Notes: generated by a model from the letters alone, not told the origin. 64,000 nucleotides of DNA from Gordionus sp. m RMFG-2023 (GCF_954871325.1 NC_088777.1:48647366-48711365); one strand, 5' to 3'. Positions 42,801 to 57,800 are shown, counted from the first letter of the stretch. Made by a program: numbers and translations.

Positions 42801-45800
42801 TAAATTTAAAGATCTTCCAAGTTCTTTTTTTTCAAAATTATTATAAACTCTGAAACATATATCAATTTTCAGTAATTCGTGTAGGATTATCTTATTCATT
42901 TTTTGTTAAACAAATACGTAAAAATATAATAGTTGGGTGGATCGGATCAAATGGGCAATATGGAAGCTGGTTACGAATACATCAAGAAGAGAACTTCTGA
43001 TACCGTCCATTGTAAAAATAATATATATATATATATATATTAAAAGAAATGAGAATTAAAGGAAAGGAAAAGAATAAACGAAATATAAAATAAATTTAAA
43101 TTGAAAAGAAAAGAAAAGAAAAGAAAATGAATAAATTAATAGAAACGAATTATTTAAAATGTAAGGCATCACCATGCCGCTGTTAAAGAGTCGCAAGGGA
43201 GAAAAAATGTCGAAATCCCTGGGAAACGTTATTTGGCTCAACGCCGATAAAACCTCGCCATATGATTTTTATCAAGTTTCTTTTTTGATATTTATTAATT
43301 ATCCGATTTAAATCTTATTTTTTTATATATGTAATGGATGTATTATCATACTCAATAAACTATTGATTGACAAATCTATATGCATAAATTTTCCATGCCT
43401 ATAGAAAAGTTGAGACGAGACAAGCTCTCGATCATATAAACGACCGCGTCTTCTCCCAAATGCCACGTGGAGACTACCCCATCTTTCTGTTGGAGCCGAT
43501 TTTTATAAGCGGCTAAACTCAATGTTTTATTCAGAAAAATATTATGCGAGCTTAAAAAATTTTTCTCTTAGATGACACAAAGGTTTGGACATCTATTAAC
43601 GAAATCTCGAGGCTTAGTCAATATTCTTCTGGCTGAAATATTGAGTTAGCTAACAATACTAACCCCATCTTCACTAAATAACATTTCTCCAAAATATTTA
43701 ATTAAATAGGAAAATAAAAAGGGACTGTGCACTTAAATACAACACTCCTCCTTTCTTGGGCAGTTTTTTTTTGCTGGGGTAGTTTTCGATTGGCTATTTT
43801 TTGTGATCTTTAACTTATGTTCGGTTCCCACTCACCTTCAAAAACATTTTCCTGTGATCGGAAATCACATTTCTCGCGGCTTACTTTTCTCACTTGGTTC
43901 CCTTCTCGTCCAAATTTCCATTATGTTTTTCATTCAGGGTTTGTCTCGATACCGAGTTTTTCAAAAAAATGGCGTTGTATATTTCTTTTTACACCTAGAG
44001 GGATAATTTAGCCGAGAGGAGGGGGTTAGGTACTTTTTAACGGGTGATATCCAATTATTTTTTATTATATACAAAACTTTTTAAAAAAAATTCCAGTATT
44101 CTTATTATTTTATTTTATTAAAATTCGTATTTAACAGAGCTCTTAAACGACTCGATTTGAGCCGATTTTTAAAGATGGCTAACTCAATATTTTAGCCAGA
44201 AAAATATTTCCTAAGCGTCGAGATTGTTAATAGATGTATAAACCTTTGTGCTGTAACCAAAATCTTCAGTCCTGCCTAATATTTTTATGGCTGCTATATT
44301 GAGTCAGCCCTTTTTTAAAAATCGTCTCCAATAGAGCCGTTTAACAACACTAGCATTTAATATAGACTGTTGAGGTGTTCATGTAATAGATACTAGAGTG
44401 TTAGCTAGTGTTAACTTTCACCCAATATAATCATTATAACCATATCTAATTGACGAATATAATAATTTATGTTGTATAAATATTTTTAAAAAATTTTAAT
44501 GTCCGGCCTGGGTATTTAAAAAAAAATTTTAGGCCCGGCCCGGGTATATTTTAAAAATTCCCGGGCCGGGCTTAGGACCGGGCATGCAGGCCTCTGATAT
44601 ATTGATAAAGAATTATAATGAAAATGAAAATAACAATTTGTCGTTCGATTTAAAATAAAAGATTATTAGATTTATTTTTGCTTTGATTTGATTTTAGGGT
44701 AAAGTAAAATCGTCTGGAATAAGTTAAGATCCCAACACAAACCAATTAAATTTTTTTTTATCACATATATATATATGGATATATATATATATGGATATAT
44801 ATATATATGGATATATATATAGATATATATATATATGTTTAGTTATTATTTTTTTTACACCCTTTCATTCCTCCTTTCCTTCCTTCCTTCCTTCCTTCCT
44901 TCCTTCCTTCCTTCCTTCCTTCCTTCCTTCCTTCCTTCCTTCCATTTCTTTTTCAATTTTGTAAATTTTAAAGAATAGGAAACTATTATCGTTTAAAGGG
45001 ATTTATCAATTCTACATTAGATAATTACTGCTGTATTTGGCAAAAAATTTGCCAGAATATATTTAAAATAATTTTTTTGTTTATTAATGACTGAATAATT
45101 GCTGGAAACAAGAAGAAATCCTCCCTTCTGAAATTTACCTGTTCTCGTAAAAATCATTTTAAGCTATTAAAAATTTCCCCCCTATACCACCCCCCTCTAC
45201 CAAAAATGTATACAATATATCACTATAAAGAAGAATTTGAATGAAAAATTAATAAAAGTTAATATCTTTAAAAAAAAGTGTAAATCCCAAAATATTTTTT
45301 TTATAAAAATCGCATATAGCCTAAGATTTACAATATGTCAATCTAAAGACCACCAATAAAATTTATGGGGAAAGAAATCGCCTAATAGTAACCACTCCCC
45401 TTAGCAATATCCTGGCTACGCCTATGGCTGGCCTAATTGATAATATTTCATATCAAATGATCTTTAGAAAAATGGGATTGATCTTCCAAGGTTATCCATG
45501 TTTTTAAAAAACTGGCGGCCTTTGAAGGATGTTAAAGATGTAGATCATTTATTTCGCTTGTATAGGGATTGGCTTGGGTTCGATTAGACCGGAATTAAAT
45601 ATCAGTTAGAGTGATTAAGCCCTAGTGGTCTATCTGTCTTAAAATTATAAGTATCTGTATTAAATTTAAATAAAGTTTAAAAAATTCAATTTTTAAAGTA
45701 AAATAAAATTTCTTAAAATTATAAAAAAATCAAAATCTAAATTTTATCATTATTGATATATATATATAAGCAATTTTGTTTTTCTCTTTAAATATCAAGG

Positions 45801-48800
45801 TAAACTATATGTAAATCAAATTAACCATCCAATTTAGCAAAACAAAAACTATTAATAATATAAAATAAACAATTTAAATATATTTTAAAATTGTTAACCA
45901 TATTTACAACAGCTTGGTATATGTATGTTTTCTTATATAAATGATAACAAGGTCTCTCATAATGCTTTTGCTTTGCTTTATTGTCCCCTAAATTGAAATT
46001 AAAGGCCCAGTGAATGTTAAAAGAAGAAAAGAAATGTTTAAAGTTCTTTTACCAATTCCCTATTATCCAAAGTTATAACTCAAAAGAGAATTAAAACAAA
46101 TAGTTTTTATCGTTTATTAATTTTGTATTACTTAGGCCGCATTCATAGTGGATCCGATACGACACGGTTAAACAGCTGATCGATTTTTTGAGATCAATTT
46201 TTTTTTAAATAATATTAATTTTATCTTTAATTCTATACTTGATAATAACCTAAGAAATATCAGTTTTAATAAAGAAAAAATTGATTCTAATAAACCAATT
46301 TTAAAAATCAATCAGCTGTTAAATCATGTCGGATCGGATCCACTATGTATGCGGCTTTATTTAGGAAATAAATGAATGGTGAAAAGATCTCGAATATTTT
46401 ATTATTTTTTTAAACGACTAAAACATACATTTGAAAGCATCTGATCAGATTGCCGGATGACGAATTGGAAACGTATCTAAAATATTTCACCTTTTTCAGT
46501 TTGGAACGCATCGAAGATATCCTCACATTTTCAAAAGTATTAACTCATTTATTTTTATTTATATTTGCATTTTCATTTTTATCTTTTCGTTTAATAATAT
46601 TGTTTTCATTTTTTTTAAAATTATTTAATAATGCTATTATTATTAATTTCTATTTTTCCAAAATTTAGAGAAATCATTATTTTTTAAAAAAATGATATAG
46701 ATGTTAACAGAGCTGCTCCTATACCACTTACACCTATCCCGATTAGAGGTCTGCACCCGTCCACTCGTTGTTTTAAATTTTTTAATCAGCCATTTTAACC
46801 CTACCGCCCATTTATCTTTAAATTTTATTTAACCTGCTCGCCCGCTTAATGCTTAAAAATTATTTTAATGGCTGGTTTAGCTCTTTATTTATTTTATTGT
46901 ATATTTATATAAACATCAGCCAACTCAAAAAGCGTTTCAAGTGTGGAATTTAGGAAGGAAGATATTGCTGTGTATCCCCAAACAGGAGCGCCTAAATAAT
47001 TTAGTTCCTCAATGATTATCAGTTTGAAGTTGCGTGAATTAGGTTCAATATATTTGATAGAAATGAATTCGGATTTCTCGGGGTTGATAGAGAGTCCAAT
47101 ATCAGACCCAGCCTCCTTGATCAAATTCACAGCTTTATTGACCTCGTTATTGGAACCACCAAGGATACCATCATCGATATACCAAGCATGTAAGGATAAT
47201 GAGCAAGTCGTGTTAATGGATTTAATAATGGCATTAATACCTAAACAGAAAAATAGGGAATTTAGAGGGTCTTCCTGTTGTATGCCCTCAATGGAAGGAA
47301 TTTTATGAGTATCAAATTGCAGGGTGGAAGGCAGTTGATAACAAGAATGAAAGAATTTTGTGTAACCAGGGAAAAGAGTACTAGAGGAACTCAGAAAGGA
47401 ATTCCGGGAGAGTGTATTGTAGGCATTGGAGAAGTCTATTTTGATTAAAGATTTATTGAAGGGTAGATTTTCTAAGTGTATTTTAGTTAAATGTACAAAA
47501 GCTTCACAGCCAGGGATCCCAACAACAAGTTGGAAAGGGCTTAGGAGATATGAAGCTTCATGCTATATTCGAGAAGATATCATCTTGGCAACTTAGCAAA
47601 CTCCCATTTTTACTAAAATAATAAACCTTTGCAATAAAATTTTAAATGGTGAAGTACCTAGCTTTGTTTCTCCAATTCTCTTCGGTGCTAGGCTAATTGC
47701 ACTTAAAAGTCCAATGAGATATTAGATCAGCCTATCAGAGTCGGTAGTCAAAATTGACTTCTCCGATGTCTATAATACACTTTCTCGGAATTCCTTCCTG
47801 AGTTCCTCTTCCTCGGTTATACAAAATTTTTTTCATTCTTGTTATCATCTGCCTTCCACCCTGCAATTCGATATTCTTAAAACTCTTTCCATTGAGGGCA
47901 TACAACAAGGTCCTTTAAGTTCTTAATTTTTCTGTTTAGGTATCAACGACATCGTTACATCCATTAAGTCGACATGTTCATTATCCATGCATGCCTGGTA
48001 TATTGATGGTATCCTTGGTGGTTCAATGACGAAGTCAGTAAAGCAGTGAATTTAATCAAAGAGGCTGGGACGGTTATTGGACTCTCTGTCAACCCCGAGA
48101 AATCCGAATTCATTTCTATCAAATCAATTGAACCTAATTCACACTACTTCAAACTGACCACCCTTGAGGAACTAAATCATTTAGGCGCTCCTGTTGAGCG
48201 ATACACAGCAATATCTTCCTTCCTACATTCCACACTTGAAACGCTTTTTGAGTTGCTTGATTTACTTTCCCTTCTCCATTCCCATAAAGCCTTATTCCTC
48301 TTAAAAAAAATTTTCAATATTCCTCGTATCCTATATGTGCTTAGATCAACTCTCATTTATAAATATCCCATATCTCTCTGTATGGGATTAAAGTCCTATT
48401 TGAAAATATTTTAAACCTAAATTCGATGAAATAACGTGGCCACTAGACTCTTTACCCATTAAGATGGATGGACTTGGTATCAGATCTCTTTTCGATCTTG
48501 ACCTAGCTGCCTTCATATCCAACTCTTCTCTTCTCTTCCTATAATGTTGCTATTATTGAGATCACCCACTTCCAAAAACGAATAAACAAAAGGACTGAAA
48601 TGGGCCTATTATTGCAATATGCATTGAATCACTTCTTTCCAGAATGCAATTATCTGATCGTCCTTTATTCTCCTTGCTGCTTAATGGATCTGGCCATGAG
48701 TTCCTTGAAGCCATTCCCTCAGTTAATTTGCAATTACAACTTAACCATAATAAGCTCACTCACGCCATTGGTATTCCTTTAGACTGCCTAATAACCCAAG

Positions 48801-51800
48801 TTGCAGTTCTGCCGTTGTGGATAATGGAAGACATAGCTTCCATTGTCGCTCTTGTAAAGGTCGAATCGCATAATTTATGCAATTCGATTATCCTTAGAGC
48901 TTTGAAATCAGCTCAAATTCTATCTATTCTTGAACCTACTGGTCTTTTCAAATCCGATGGGCGTCCTGGTGGGATTTCTCAACCTTGGAAGCATGGTCAA
49001 TTCCTGGTCTGGGATTACTCGTGTATTGATCATTTGGCTTCATCCAATCAAACACATAACATTCTAGAGAAAAAGGAGTTACTTAAAATAGCAAAATATT
49101 CTGAAATATCACAAAAATACATATTCGTTCCCATTATTTCCCCAACCTTAACAACCTTTGGGAATTGTGCAATATCCTTTTTCAATGAACTTGGCTCTCT
49201 TCGTAAATTTACGGATGGACCTCGCGAAGGCTTTTTCTTAAGAAGACTCGCCATAGCGATTCACCTGGCTAATTACTTTAGCTTTATGGGCAGATCCCGC
49301 AAGATGATTAGTTTTAACATCAATATTTTTTGTGCGTTTTGTTTTCTTTTTTTGGTAACTATTATTATGAAACAAAACTATTATTTTTAATAAATTCCAC
49401 CAATTACTTTATAATTTGATTTAATCCGCCCGCCACCCGCCCAATGCTAAAAATATTTTTAAAAACCCGACCGCGCCCGTCAGAAATATGAGCGGACTGG
49501 CTAAAAATCCTCCCAATGTAGACCTCTAATCCCGATTACAAAAGTCAGTATATAGTATAGAGATCATCAAAATCAAAATTTTCCTGAAGCCCGCCCTCGG
49601 GTCTGATGGCAAAATAAATTTTCAGACTCGAGTGGCCTGAATTATTTTTAAAAACATGTAGGGAAGAAAACTTAATTTACATTCTCTATTTTTTTAATGT
49701 TAAGCGATATTAAATATTTGAAATATTGGGAAAATGACTTTGATAGTTATTTTGTCGTGTTTTATATCTTAATTTTATTTCTAATATTATTACAAAAATA
49801 TGTCGTGAAAATGTGAATATAGTAAATATATGCCATGAAATTTTTTAAAAATTGTGAAATTAAATTGGGCAGAAAAAAAAAGGAAAAATAGGAAAGAAAT
49901 ATAACATTAATAATTTTCGGGCCATGGTCACTTCATATCTTTAGACTATAATAATAAAAATTATATCTTGTTAGAATTCGAAAGTAGTTAATTAGGGGAG
50001 GGTGGTGCACTGAATAAGTCTTAAGAATGAGAGGAAATTGGCTCTATTTTTTTTTCCTTTTTCTTCCACGCGTTAAGTCGAAACCGGATCTCAAACACGG
50101 CCAAATGGAACTCGCAAAGCATTTGACCTTGTTAATCCACGGGCCGAAATCTGTGGAAATGTGCGAAAAGTGTAGCGAAATTCTGTTCTCGTGCCAATCA
50201 TCTGACCTCACTCCTCGCATTTTCGGTACACATTATTAATTTGTTGTTGTTTATTTTTATTTATTTTTTTATTAAAATGTTTCCTTTTTTTTGAATTATT
50301 GATTTTCACTATTCGCAAGTTTGAAAAAAAAAATGAAATGGGATTTAATATTGAAAAAATATTTTCTGAAATTTATTCTAACATAAGGGATTATTTTTTA
50401 TTTTATGAATAGTGAATACAAATATATTATATTAAAATTGAATTTTTTTTTGGAAATTACGTGATACGTGATATTAAGCGCATTAGCCCTAAAATGTCAT
50501 ATTAATATATCGAAGATATATATATATACAACAGAGCAACGCTTGGTTTTCTCATAAAAACCCATCTAACTGTGATAAAAGAATGGGGAATAATTAAATA
50601 AATAAGTGGACCATCCACGTTTTTTGGGCAGGCTGCAGTTACCTGTACGCGCAAGAGGCAAAAACGCCCATGGGAAAATAAAAAATAGAGGTAAAAAGCC
50701 CATGCCCGATTAAAATAAAACTTGATTATGGAAGGATAATATTGGCTATATTAATTTTATTTAAAATAATATTGAGAAGTAAATAATATAACTCGGCTTA
50801 AATAAATATAATAACATAATGTTAGGATAATATATTAAAATAAGGTTTAAAACTTACGTTGAGCAACAATAAATCGAATAACCATCCAATGAGTGTACAG
50901 TATATTAGGTTTAGGAATATAAAGATTACGTAGTAAATTTTTGAATGGGCTTGAAAATGGTAAAAGAGGAAAAGGAAATTACTGAAACCTCCCAAAGGGA
51001 TGGAATGATTAAATAAGAATACTATCGATCTATAAGGTAGTTGGTTTTCATTTTAAGAAGTTTATTAATTGAACTTTTATTATTATTTAAATGTGTAAAT
51101 TGAATTAGACTTATATTCAAATTTAGAATGTCGAATATAGTTTTATTTAGCAAGTACGTTTTATAATTACAATATTTTTTGTTTTTATAAATTGGTAGCC
51201 AGTCAAGAGCCTAAAAGGCCAAATTATTTCCGGCGCTTCTCAGAATATGCGCAAATAACTGAATTCTTATTTTTTCAGTTGTACTGCGACTGGAGTATGT
51301 TTGGATAATTTCCATAAGCTAACATTTGTGATAACTCTAGGATATATTATCCATTAATAAATCTTAGACATCTATTGAAAAAAACTTAAAGTTTTTTAGT
51401 CTGAGTTTTATTAACATCCCAGGTATGGCTTCCATATAAAAGAATGGGGATAATCAACGAATTAAACAACTGTAGTCTACTTTTAACTGTTATTTCTCTT
51501 GTTATCCATAATTTAAAATATTTGTAGAACACTGATTTTGCATGTTTGAATCTTAATTCTACTTCGTCCTTTATATGTCCTTTGTTGTCCAAATTAACTC
51601 CAAGATATTTGAATTCCTTGACCAGATTAATCCCTAATCTTTCAGAAGTATGGTTTGGATTTATCTCTACCCATGGAGAGGGCATAATGACTGTTTTTTT
51701 AAAGTTAATCATAAGTCCGATTCCGCTACTATATGAATTAAGTATGTATATCAAGGATACATATAACTTCCTCCATAGATTTCGTAATGATTTCCTCCAT

Positions 51801-54800
51801 AGATTTCGTAATGATTACAATATCGTCAGCATAGGATATGATACGGTGTTTCAAGTAAAGGTTATTTTGATAAGATAGATAACAAAATTGAATAGAATAG
51901 GGGACAGAACACATCCTTGTTTAACTCCTCTTCTTACCATAAAGGAAGGAGATTGGGCATTCTCTACTTTAAAGGTAGGCATTAGTGAGCCATAATGGTT
52001 TCTAAGGATTCTTATTATGTTCAAGTCTACACCACTATCTGTTAAAATATTCCAGAGAACTTCATGCTTGATGCAATCAAATGCTTTTTTAAAATCTACA
52101 AAGATGAAGAAAAAAGGTAGTTTATATCTAAAACATTTTTCTAATGTAATTTTTAGCGCTAAAATGGGTTGAAGGATGTTTCTACTTGGTCTATAAGCAC
52201 AAATATTGTTTGATAATAAATGGCTTGTAGAGTTTAATATTCTATCTTTTAGAAGTACCATGAAAACTTTAGAGGCTATAGACGTCAGCGCAAACGCTCT
52301 ATAGTCATCAAAAGTGGATGGATTGGAAACTTTTGGGAAGTTGCATATAAAAGATATATTCCATTTCTTTGGACTAACACCAGAAACCCAAATTTTATTA
52401 AAAATCATTGGTAAAAACACTGAAATATAGTCTGGAGGGACTTTTGAATGCTCCGCTCTAATGCAATCAAGTCCAGCCGCCTTGTTATTTTTTAGTTTTA
52501 GTATAGCTTTCTTAATCTCGAAAGTAGTAAAATTTTAGTTGGTGGGGAGTAGGTCATTCTCCGTAGGAAGTGTCACATGTTTGGAGCTAAACATTTCAGA
52601 ATAATGGTCGAGCGACAAACAACACTATTGGTAATCATGCCAAAATAACTCTGACAACCTGTCTTAGAACTATGTAAAAGTAAGGGCCTTAAAGTAAAAA
52701 ATACTTTTTTTCAACATAAGAATCAACACATTTTTACTTTCTTTAGAAATAAATATTCTTCACAAATTGATTTTATTTTGTCAAACATTCCAACTGGTTT
52801 TTGATGTGAGAGTGATTACCACAGTCAATATTTCTGATCACAAAATGGTTAAAGGACATTTAATGATTAATAGTGAATTGTGGAGAAACAAAAATACTTT
52901 ATGTGCATCTTGGAGAGAAGTTCCTTGCCAACTAAGTTTTCAAGAAAATTATAATAATTTATAATGTCCATTGGTCAAAGATGTAATTTCGACTAAGCTC
53001 TCTCTAGTAATAAATCGTTTCTTGCAAACTAACCGAAATTCAACCCTGGAAAGTTGCTGGAGTGATTTCAAACACATCCTATTACTTAACTGTAAAGATT
53101 TTACCAAAGTTAGAGGCCCTCCTCCTAAGAAATGGATATCTACGACTACAGAATCCAAAATAGCGGAACTAAAAACTAAAAGCTATATAGATAAGGATTT
53201 ATGGAAAACTGTACAGAGACTTCTAAGGTCAGATAGAAGAAAATATGTGGTCAACAGGGCAAATGAAATTGAGGCGGATATGAGATGTAATAGATTATTT
53301 GATGCATACAAAAAATTGAAAATGTTGGCGAAACCTTCAAATTTTAAATGTCTTCCCAGATTAAGAATTGGTGATAACATTATTTGAGACCCTGAAGTAC
53401 AAATGAAATTATGGCTCGACCATTATTCTGAAAAGTTCACTCCAAACATGTGACATTTCATACGGAGAATGACCTACTCCCCACCAACTCAAATTTTACT
53501 ACTTTTGAGATTAAGAAAGCTATACTAAAACTAAAAAATAACAAGGCGGCTTGACTTGATTGTATTAGAGCGGAGCATTTAAAAGTCGCTCCAGACTATA
53601 TTTCAGTGTTACTAATAATTTTTAATAAAATTTGGGTTTCTGGTATTACTCCAAAGGAATGGAATATATCTTTTATATGCAACTTCCCAAAAGTTTTTAA
53701 TCCATTCACTTTTGATGACTATAGAGCGATTGCGCCGACGTCTGTAGCCTCTAAGTTTTCATGGTACTTCTAAAAGATAGAATATTAAACTCTAAAAGCC
53801 ATTTATTATCAAATAATATTTGTGTTTATAAGGTAGAAACATCCTTCAACCCATTTTAGCGCTAAAAATTACCTTACAAAAATGTTTTAGATATAAACTA
53901 CCTTTTTTCTTCATCTTTGTAGATTTTAAAAAAGCATTTGATGCATCAACCATGAAGTTCTCTGGAATATTTTAACAGATAGTGGTGTAGACTTGAACAT
54001 AATAAGAATCCTTAGAAACCATTATGGCTCACTAATGTCTACCTTTAAAGTAGAGAATGCCCAATCTCCTTCTTTTATGGTACGAAGAGGAGTTAAACAA
54101 TGGTGTGTTCTGTCCCCTATTCTATTCAATATTGTTATGAATAAAATTATTGCAGATACATTAGGAGCATTTAATTTATTAAATCTATCTTACCAAGATA
54201 ACCTTTACTTGAAACAATCTATGGAGGAAGTTATATGTATCCTTGATATACTTAAATCATATAGTAGCGAAATCGGACTTATGATTAACTTTGAAAAAAC
54301 AGTCATTATGCCCTCTCTATGAGTAGAGATAAATCCAAACCATACTTCTGAAAGATTAGGGATTAATCTGGTCAAGGAATTCAAATATCTTGGAGTTAAT
54401 TTGGACAACAAAGGACATATAAAGGACGAAGTAGAATTAAGATTCAAACATGCAAAATCAGTGTTCTACAAATATTTTAAATTATGGATAACAAGAGAAA
54501 TATCAGTTAAAAGTAGACTACAGTTGTTTAATTCGTTGATTATCCCCATTCTTTTATATGGAAGCGATATCTGGGATGTTCAGACTAAAAAACTTCAAGT
54601 TTTTATTAATAGATGTCTATGATTTATTAATGGATATATATATATATATCCTAGAGTTATCACAAATTTTAGCTTATGGAAATTATCCAAACTTTTTCAG
54701 TTGTCGCAGTACAACTGAAAAAAAAGAAGAATTCAGTTATTTGCGCATATTCTGAGAAACGCCGGAAACAATTTGGCCTATGAAGCCCTTGACTGGCTAC

Positions 54801-57800
54801 CAATTTATAAAAACAAAAAGAAGAATTATTAAAAAAGTGAATAGATATGGATTGAGGATAAAATTAATATCACATGATTTTCAAAAATTCTGACAAAATC
54901 ACATTGTAATTCCTATTCATTTTTCTTCAAGTTAATTCTCGATCTTCCCTTCATTCATCCTATTTTCCTCCTTGCAACGATAAGAATAATAGAAATCTCA
55001 AGTATAAACATACTTAGAATACCTCAAACAGGTTTTTCCCCCCTTCCGCTCAAATCCTTTTAACTAGTAGTTTTTTTTTCAGTTTTCTCAAAACAGGTAT
55101 ATTTTACTTTTTCTTTTAGATGTTCATCATATGTAGCATAATTCTCTCTTTGAAAAGTATCAACACTATATATTTACTATTTAGGAAATATGTCAGTCAG
55201 ACTTTATTGTTTTTTAGCCCTATTTTTTTCAACTGTTTAAAATAGATTTAATTAACATATAACAAATACATTTAATTAATCTTAATGTCAGTAATTTGTC
55301 TACCCTATGATATTCTATTAAATTTAAAAATGGTTTAGCCTCAATATACTTTATTGCTTATATCTTTGATTGTTTATAGTAGATTAATTAACATAAACAA
55401 ATATATTTAGCTAATCTTAATACTTGAAATGGGTTTAAAGTGGGTTTAATCTTTATGTATAAAAATACGTTGATGGAGGTGTATTCTAAACTTCTTATAA
55501 CAAATATATTAGTTGGCATATATAATAACATTAATAAATGTGACTCTTCTAAATCAATAAATTTTGATTTATTAACATTATATATCATATTATATATATT
55601 TATTTAAATTATATTTTGGTCAATTTTATGTTTTTAGCTTCACATTGGCTAAATATTAGTAGTTTTTGAGATTTTATGGGTTTTAAACTAAATCAATGAT
55701 GTTTTGACTTCTAAACATTATATATAAATTACTTTATACAATTATTAATATAATTTAGACAAAGTTTTAGATTTCTCAACATTAATAATTACATTATATA
55801 CATATTAGATAAAATTTGACATTTTAAATTATTTAGAGATTATATTTGTTTTAAACTAAATCAATAATGTTTTCGACTTCTCAACATTATATATAAATTA
55901 CTTTATACAATTATAAGTATAATTTAGGGATTTCTCAACATTAATAATTACATTATATACATATTAGATAAAATTAAACTTTTATTTTATTAAGCTTCAC
56001 AGAAGTTAATTTCTAGTAACTTTTAGACATTTTATTTAGTTGAATTTAAACATTTTACTAGCTTTTATACGTTTTTAATACGTTTGGCTTCAAATAAAAA
56101 AAAATATATATATTAAAGTTGACTTAATATTTTTTTATAGGTTTTAAAATGTCTTTCTTTCATCCTTTCCTCAGAATACCTTTGTTACTAAAAGTGGTAC
56201 CACTTTTTATTAGTTCTTAGGTATTTTTGAACTTCGCATTATATGTAGCTTTTGTAAATATACATTATTACATCAATTATGTTTATAGCTCCATACATAA
56301 ATAAAATGCTAGTATAAAACTCTTCCCCTTTTATTACTTCCTCAGTGGTGCTTATTCTTTAGAGGTAGCGAAGCGGTACTTCATAATATTCTTGTAATGC
56401 TCCGATTTTTATTTATTTTTTAATACTTTTTTGGCATTTATCACGAATATTATTATTTTTAGCTATAACCTATCACTTTATATCTTTTCTCAACAATTTG
56501 TAGTATAGTTTCTCTTGAATTCTTTTGGCGCTTATGTTTTCCTTCAAAATCTTTATTTTTTTTAAGCAGCCGGAGTTTTATGTTTGATTTATGTTTACTT
56601 GTTTTTGGAAAAATATTTATATTTTCTTTTATCTATTACTCCTTGTCTCATTATGTTTTTTTTGTTCATGAAATATATATTTCTTCTTTTTTTTCTTGTC
56701 TTCACGTTTTTATTCATGAAACATATAAATTATTCTTTTCTTTCTCGTTTTATCTTGTTTCCGTTTTTTTTTTAATTTCGAGAAATCTTTTTCCTTATAG
56801 ATTTTTTTTTGTTTAATAATTATTAAAAGTTTATGGTCCTTATAAATAACAATTCATAATGATTATTATAGTTTTGTTTCTTATAGTCTTTCCTTTCTTT
56901 TGAGAAATTCCACCTAGTTTTTTTTCTCGATATTACTTTTCATTCATCATGTTTTTAGTTTTAATAAATAATCAATTTGTTATTTTTCATTGTGATTTTT
57001 ACTTTAGTAATTCTTTTTCAAAAAATTTTTCTAACTTAAATTGATAATACGCGAGTGGTTATTTCCTTATCTATAATATACTTGTAGTAGTTTGTAATTT
57101 TTTAAAAAAAAATTTTTTTCCTTATCACGTCAGACCTAACTTTCAAGCGAGTACACTGATTTGGAAGGAAATTTTTGCATTAATTCTAACTTTTCTTCCA
57201 TATTTAAATTTTATTAAAATATATTAGCAATAATTATCTAATTAATTTCTTGTAACAATAACTTATATCTTGTTGTTTAACATTTTCTATGGCTTGATCT
57301 TCATTACTAGCCGATTTTCCTAAAGTAACTTTCTTATTTCATACAACGCGATATTTATATTTTAGAAATTTTTTTCTCTCTTGTTAACCTTACACATTTT
57401 AACTTAATGTTCTCCTACATTTTTGGGAACATGTATTAGTGATCTGCATCGGGCCTAATTTTTCAAGCCCGGCCCGAAATTTTTTTTAAAAAAATTTACC
57501 CATCCGGCCCGGCCCGAATTTGTTTAAATATATAAATTAATTTTTATAATTACTCAAAAATAAAAGACATATGTTATATGTCGTTTAGTTTCAATGAATA
57601 AAATAAAATATTTTTATTTTACATAAAAAATTAAATATAAAATTGATAAATTTAGATATATAAAAATTTCCAAGGTCCGACCCGACCCGGCCCGAATTTT
57701 TTTTCAAATATTAGGCCCGGCCCGCCTATTATTTAAAATAGAATTAGGCCCTAACTTTGCAGATCTCTAACGTATTTCTTTATCTTTTGTATTTTATTTT

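Larger units (their letters stand above)
43276..46437. other. YARS2 intron 7 with several repeats
   Basis: 3.16 kb. It holds two GAGCCG-family MITEs (43492-43660 and 44140-44352), a CGGGCC repeat (44500-44597), an (ATATATATGG)n block (44764-44836), a (CCTT)n run (44872-44944) and the MITE at 46133-46357. At 45405-45430 ATCCTGGCTACGCCTATGGC resembles a degenerate transposon end. Confidence 0.7.
46741..49531. mobile_element. CGGGC-type element with inverted ends, containing LINE-A copies
   Basis: The left end GATTAGAGGTCTGCA and the right end TGTAGACCTCTAATC are inverse apart from one base, and the 10-mer ATCCCGATTA occurs on both outer sides. Subterminal CCCGTCC, CGCCCGC and CCCGACCGCGCCCG are typical of the CGGGCC family here. 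The interior is filled by two head-to-head copies of a LINE reverse transcriptase. The simplest reading is a LINE inserted into a member of the CGGGCC family. Confidence 0.6.

Noticed and set aside
47012-47308. 98-codon plus-strand frame
   Set aside because: It is the antisense shadow of the LINE-A reverse transcriptase on the minus strand.
52745-54835. Twin priming as the origin of the inverted LINE-B pair
   Set aside because: Twin priming inverts one segment without duplicating it; here the same RT segment is present in both orientations.
56580-56816. Plus-strand frames rich in Phe/Leu, possible membrane protein
   Set aside because: The stretch is extremely T-rich, so Phe/Leu codons arise by composition; no start context, family motif or splice partners.
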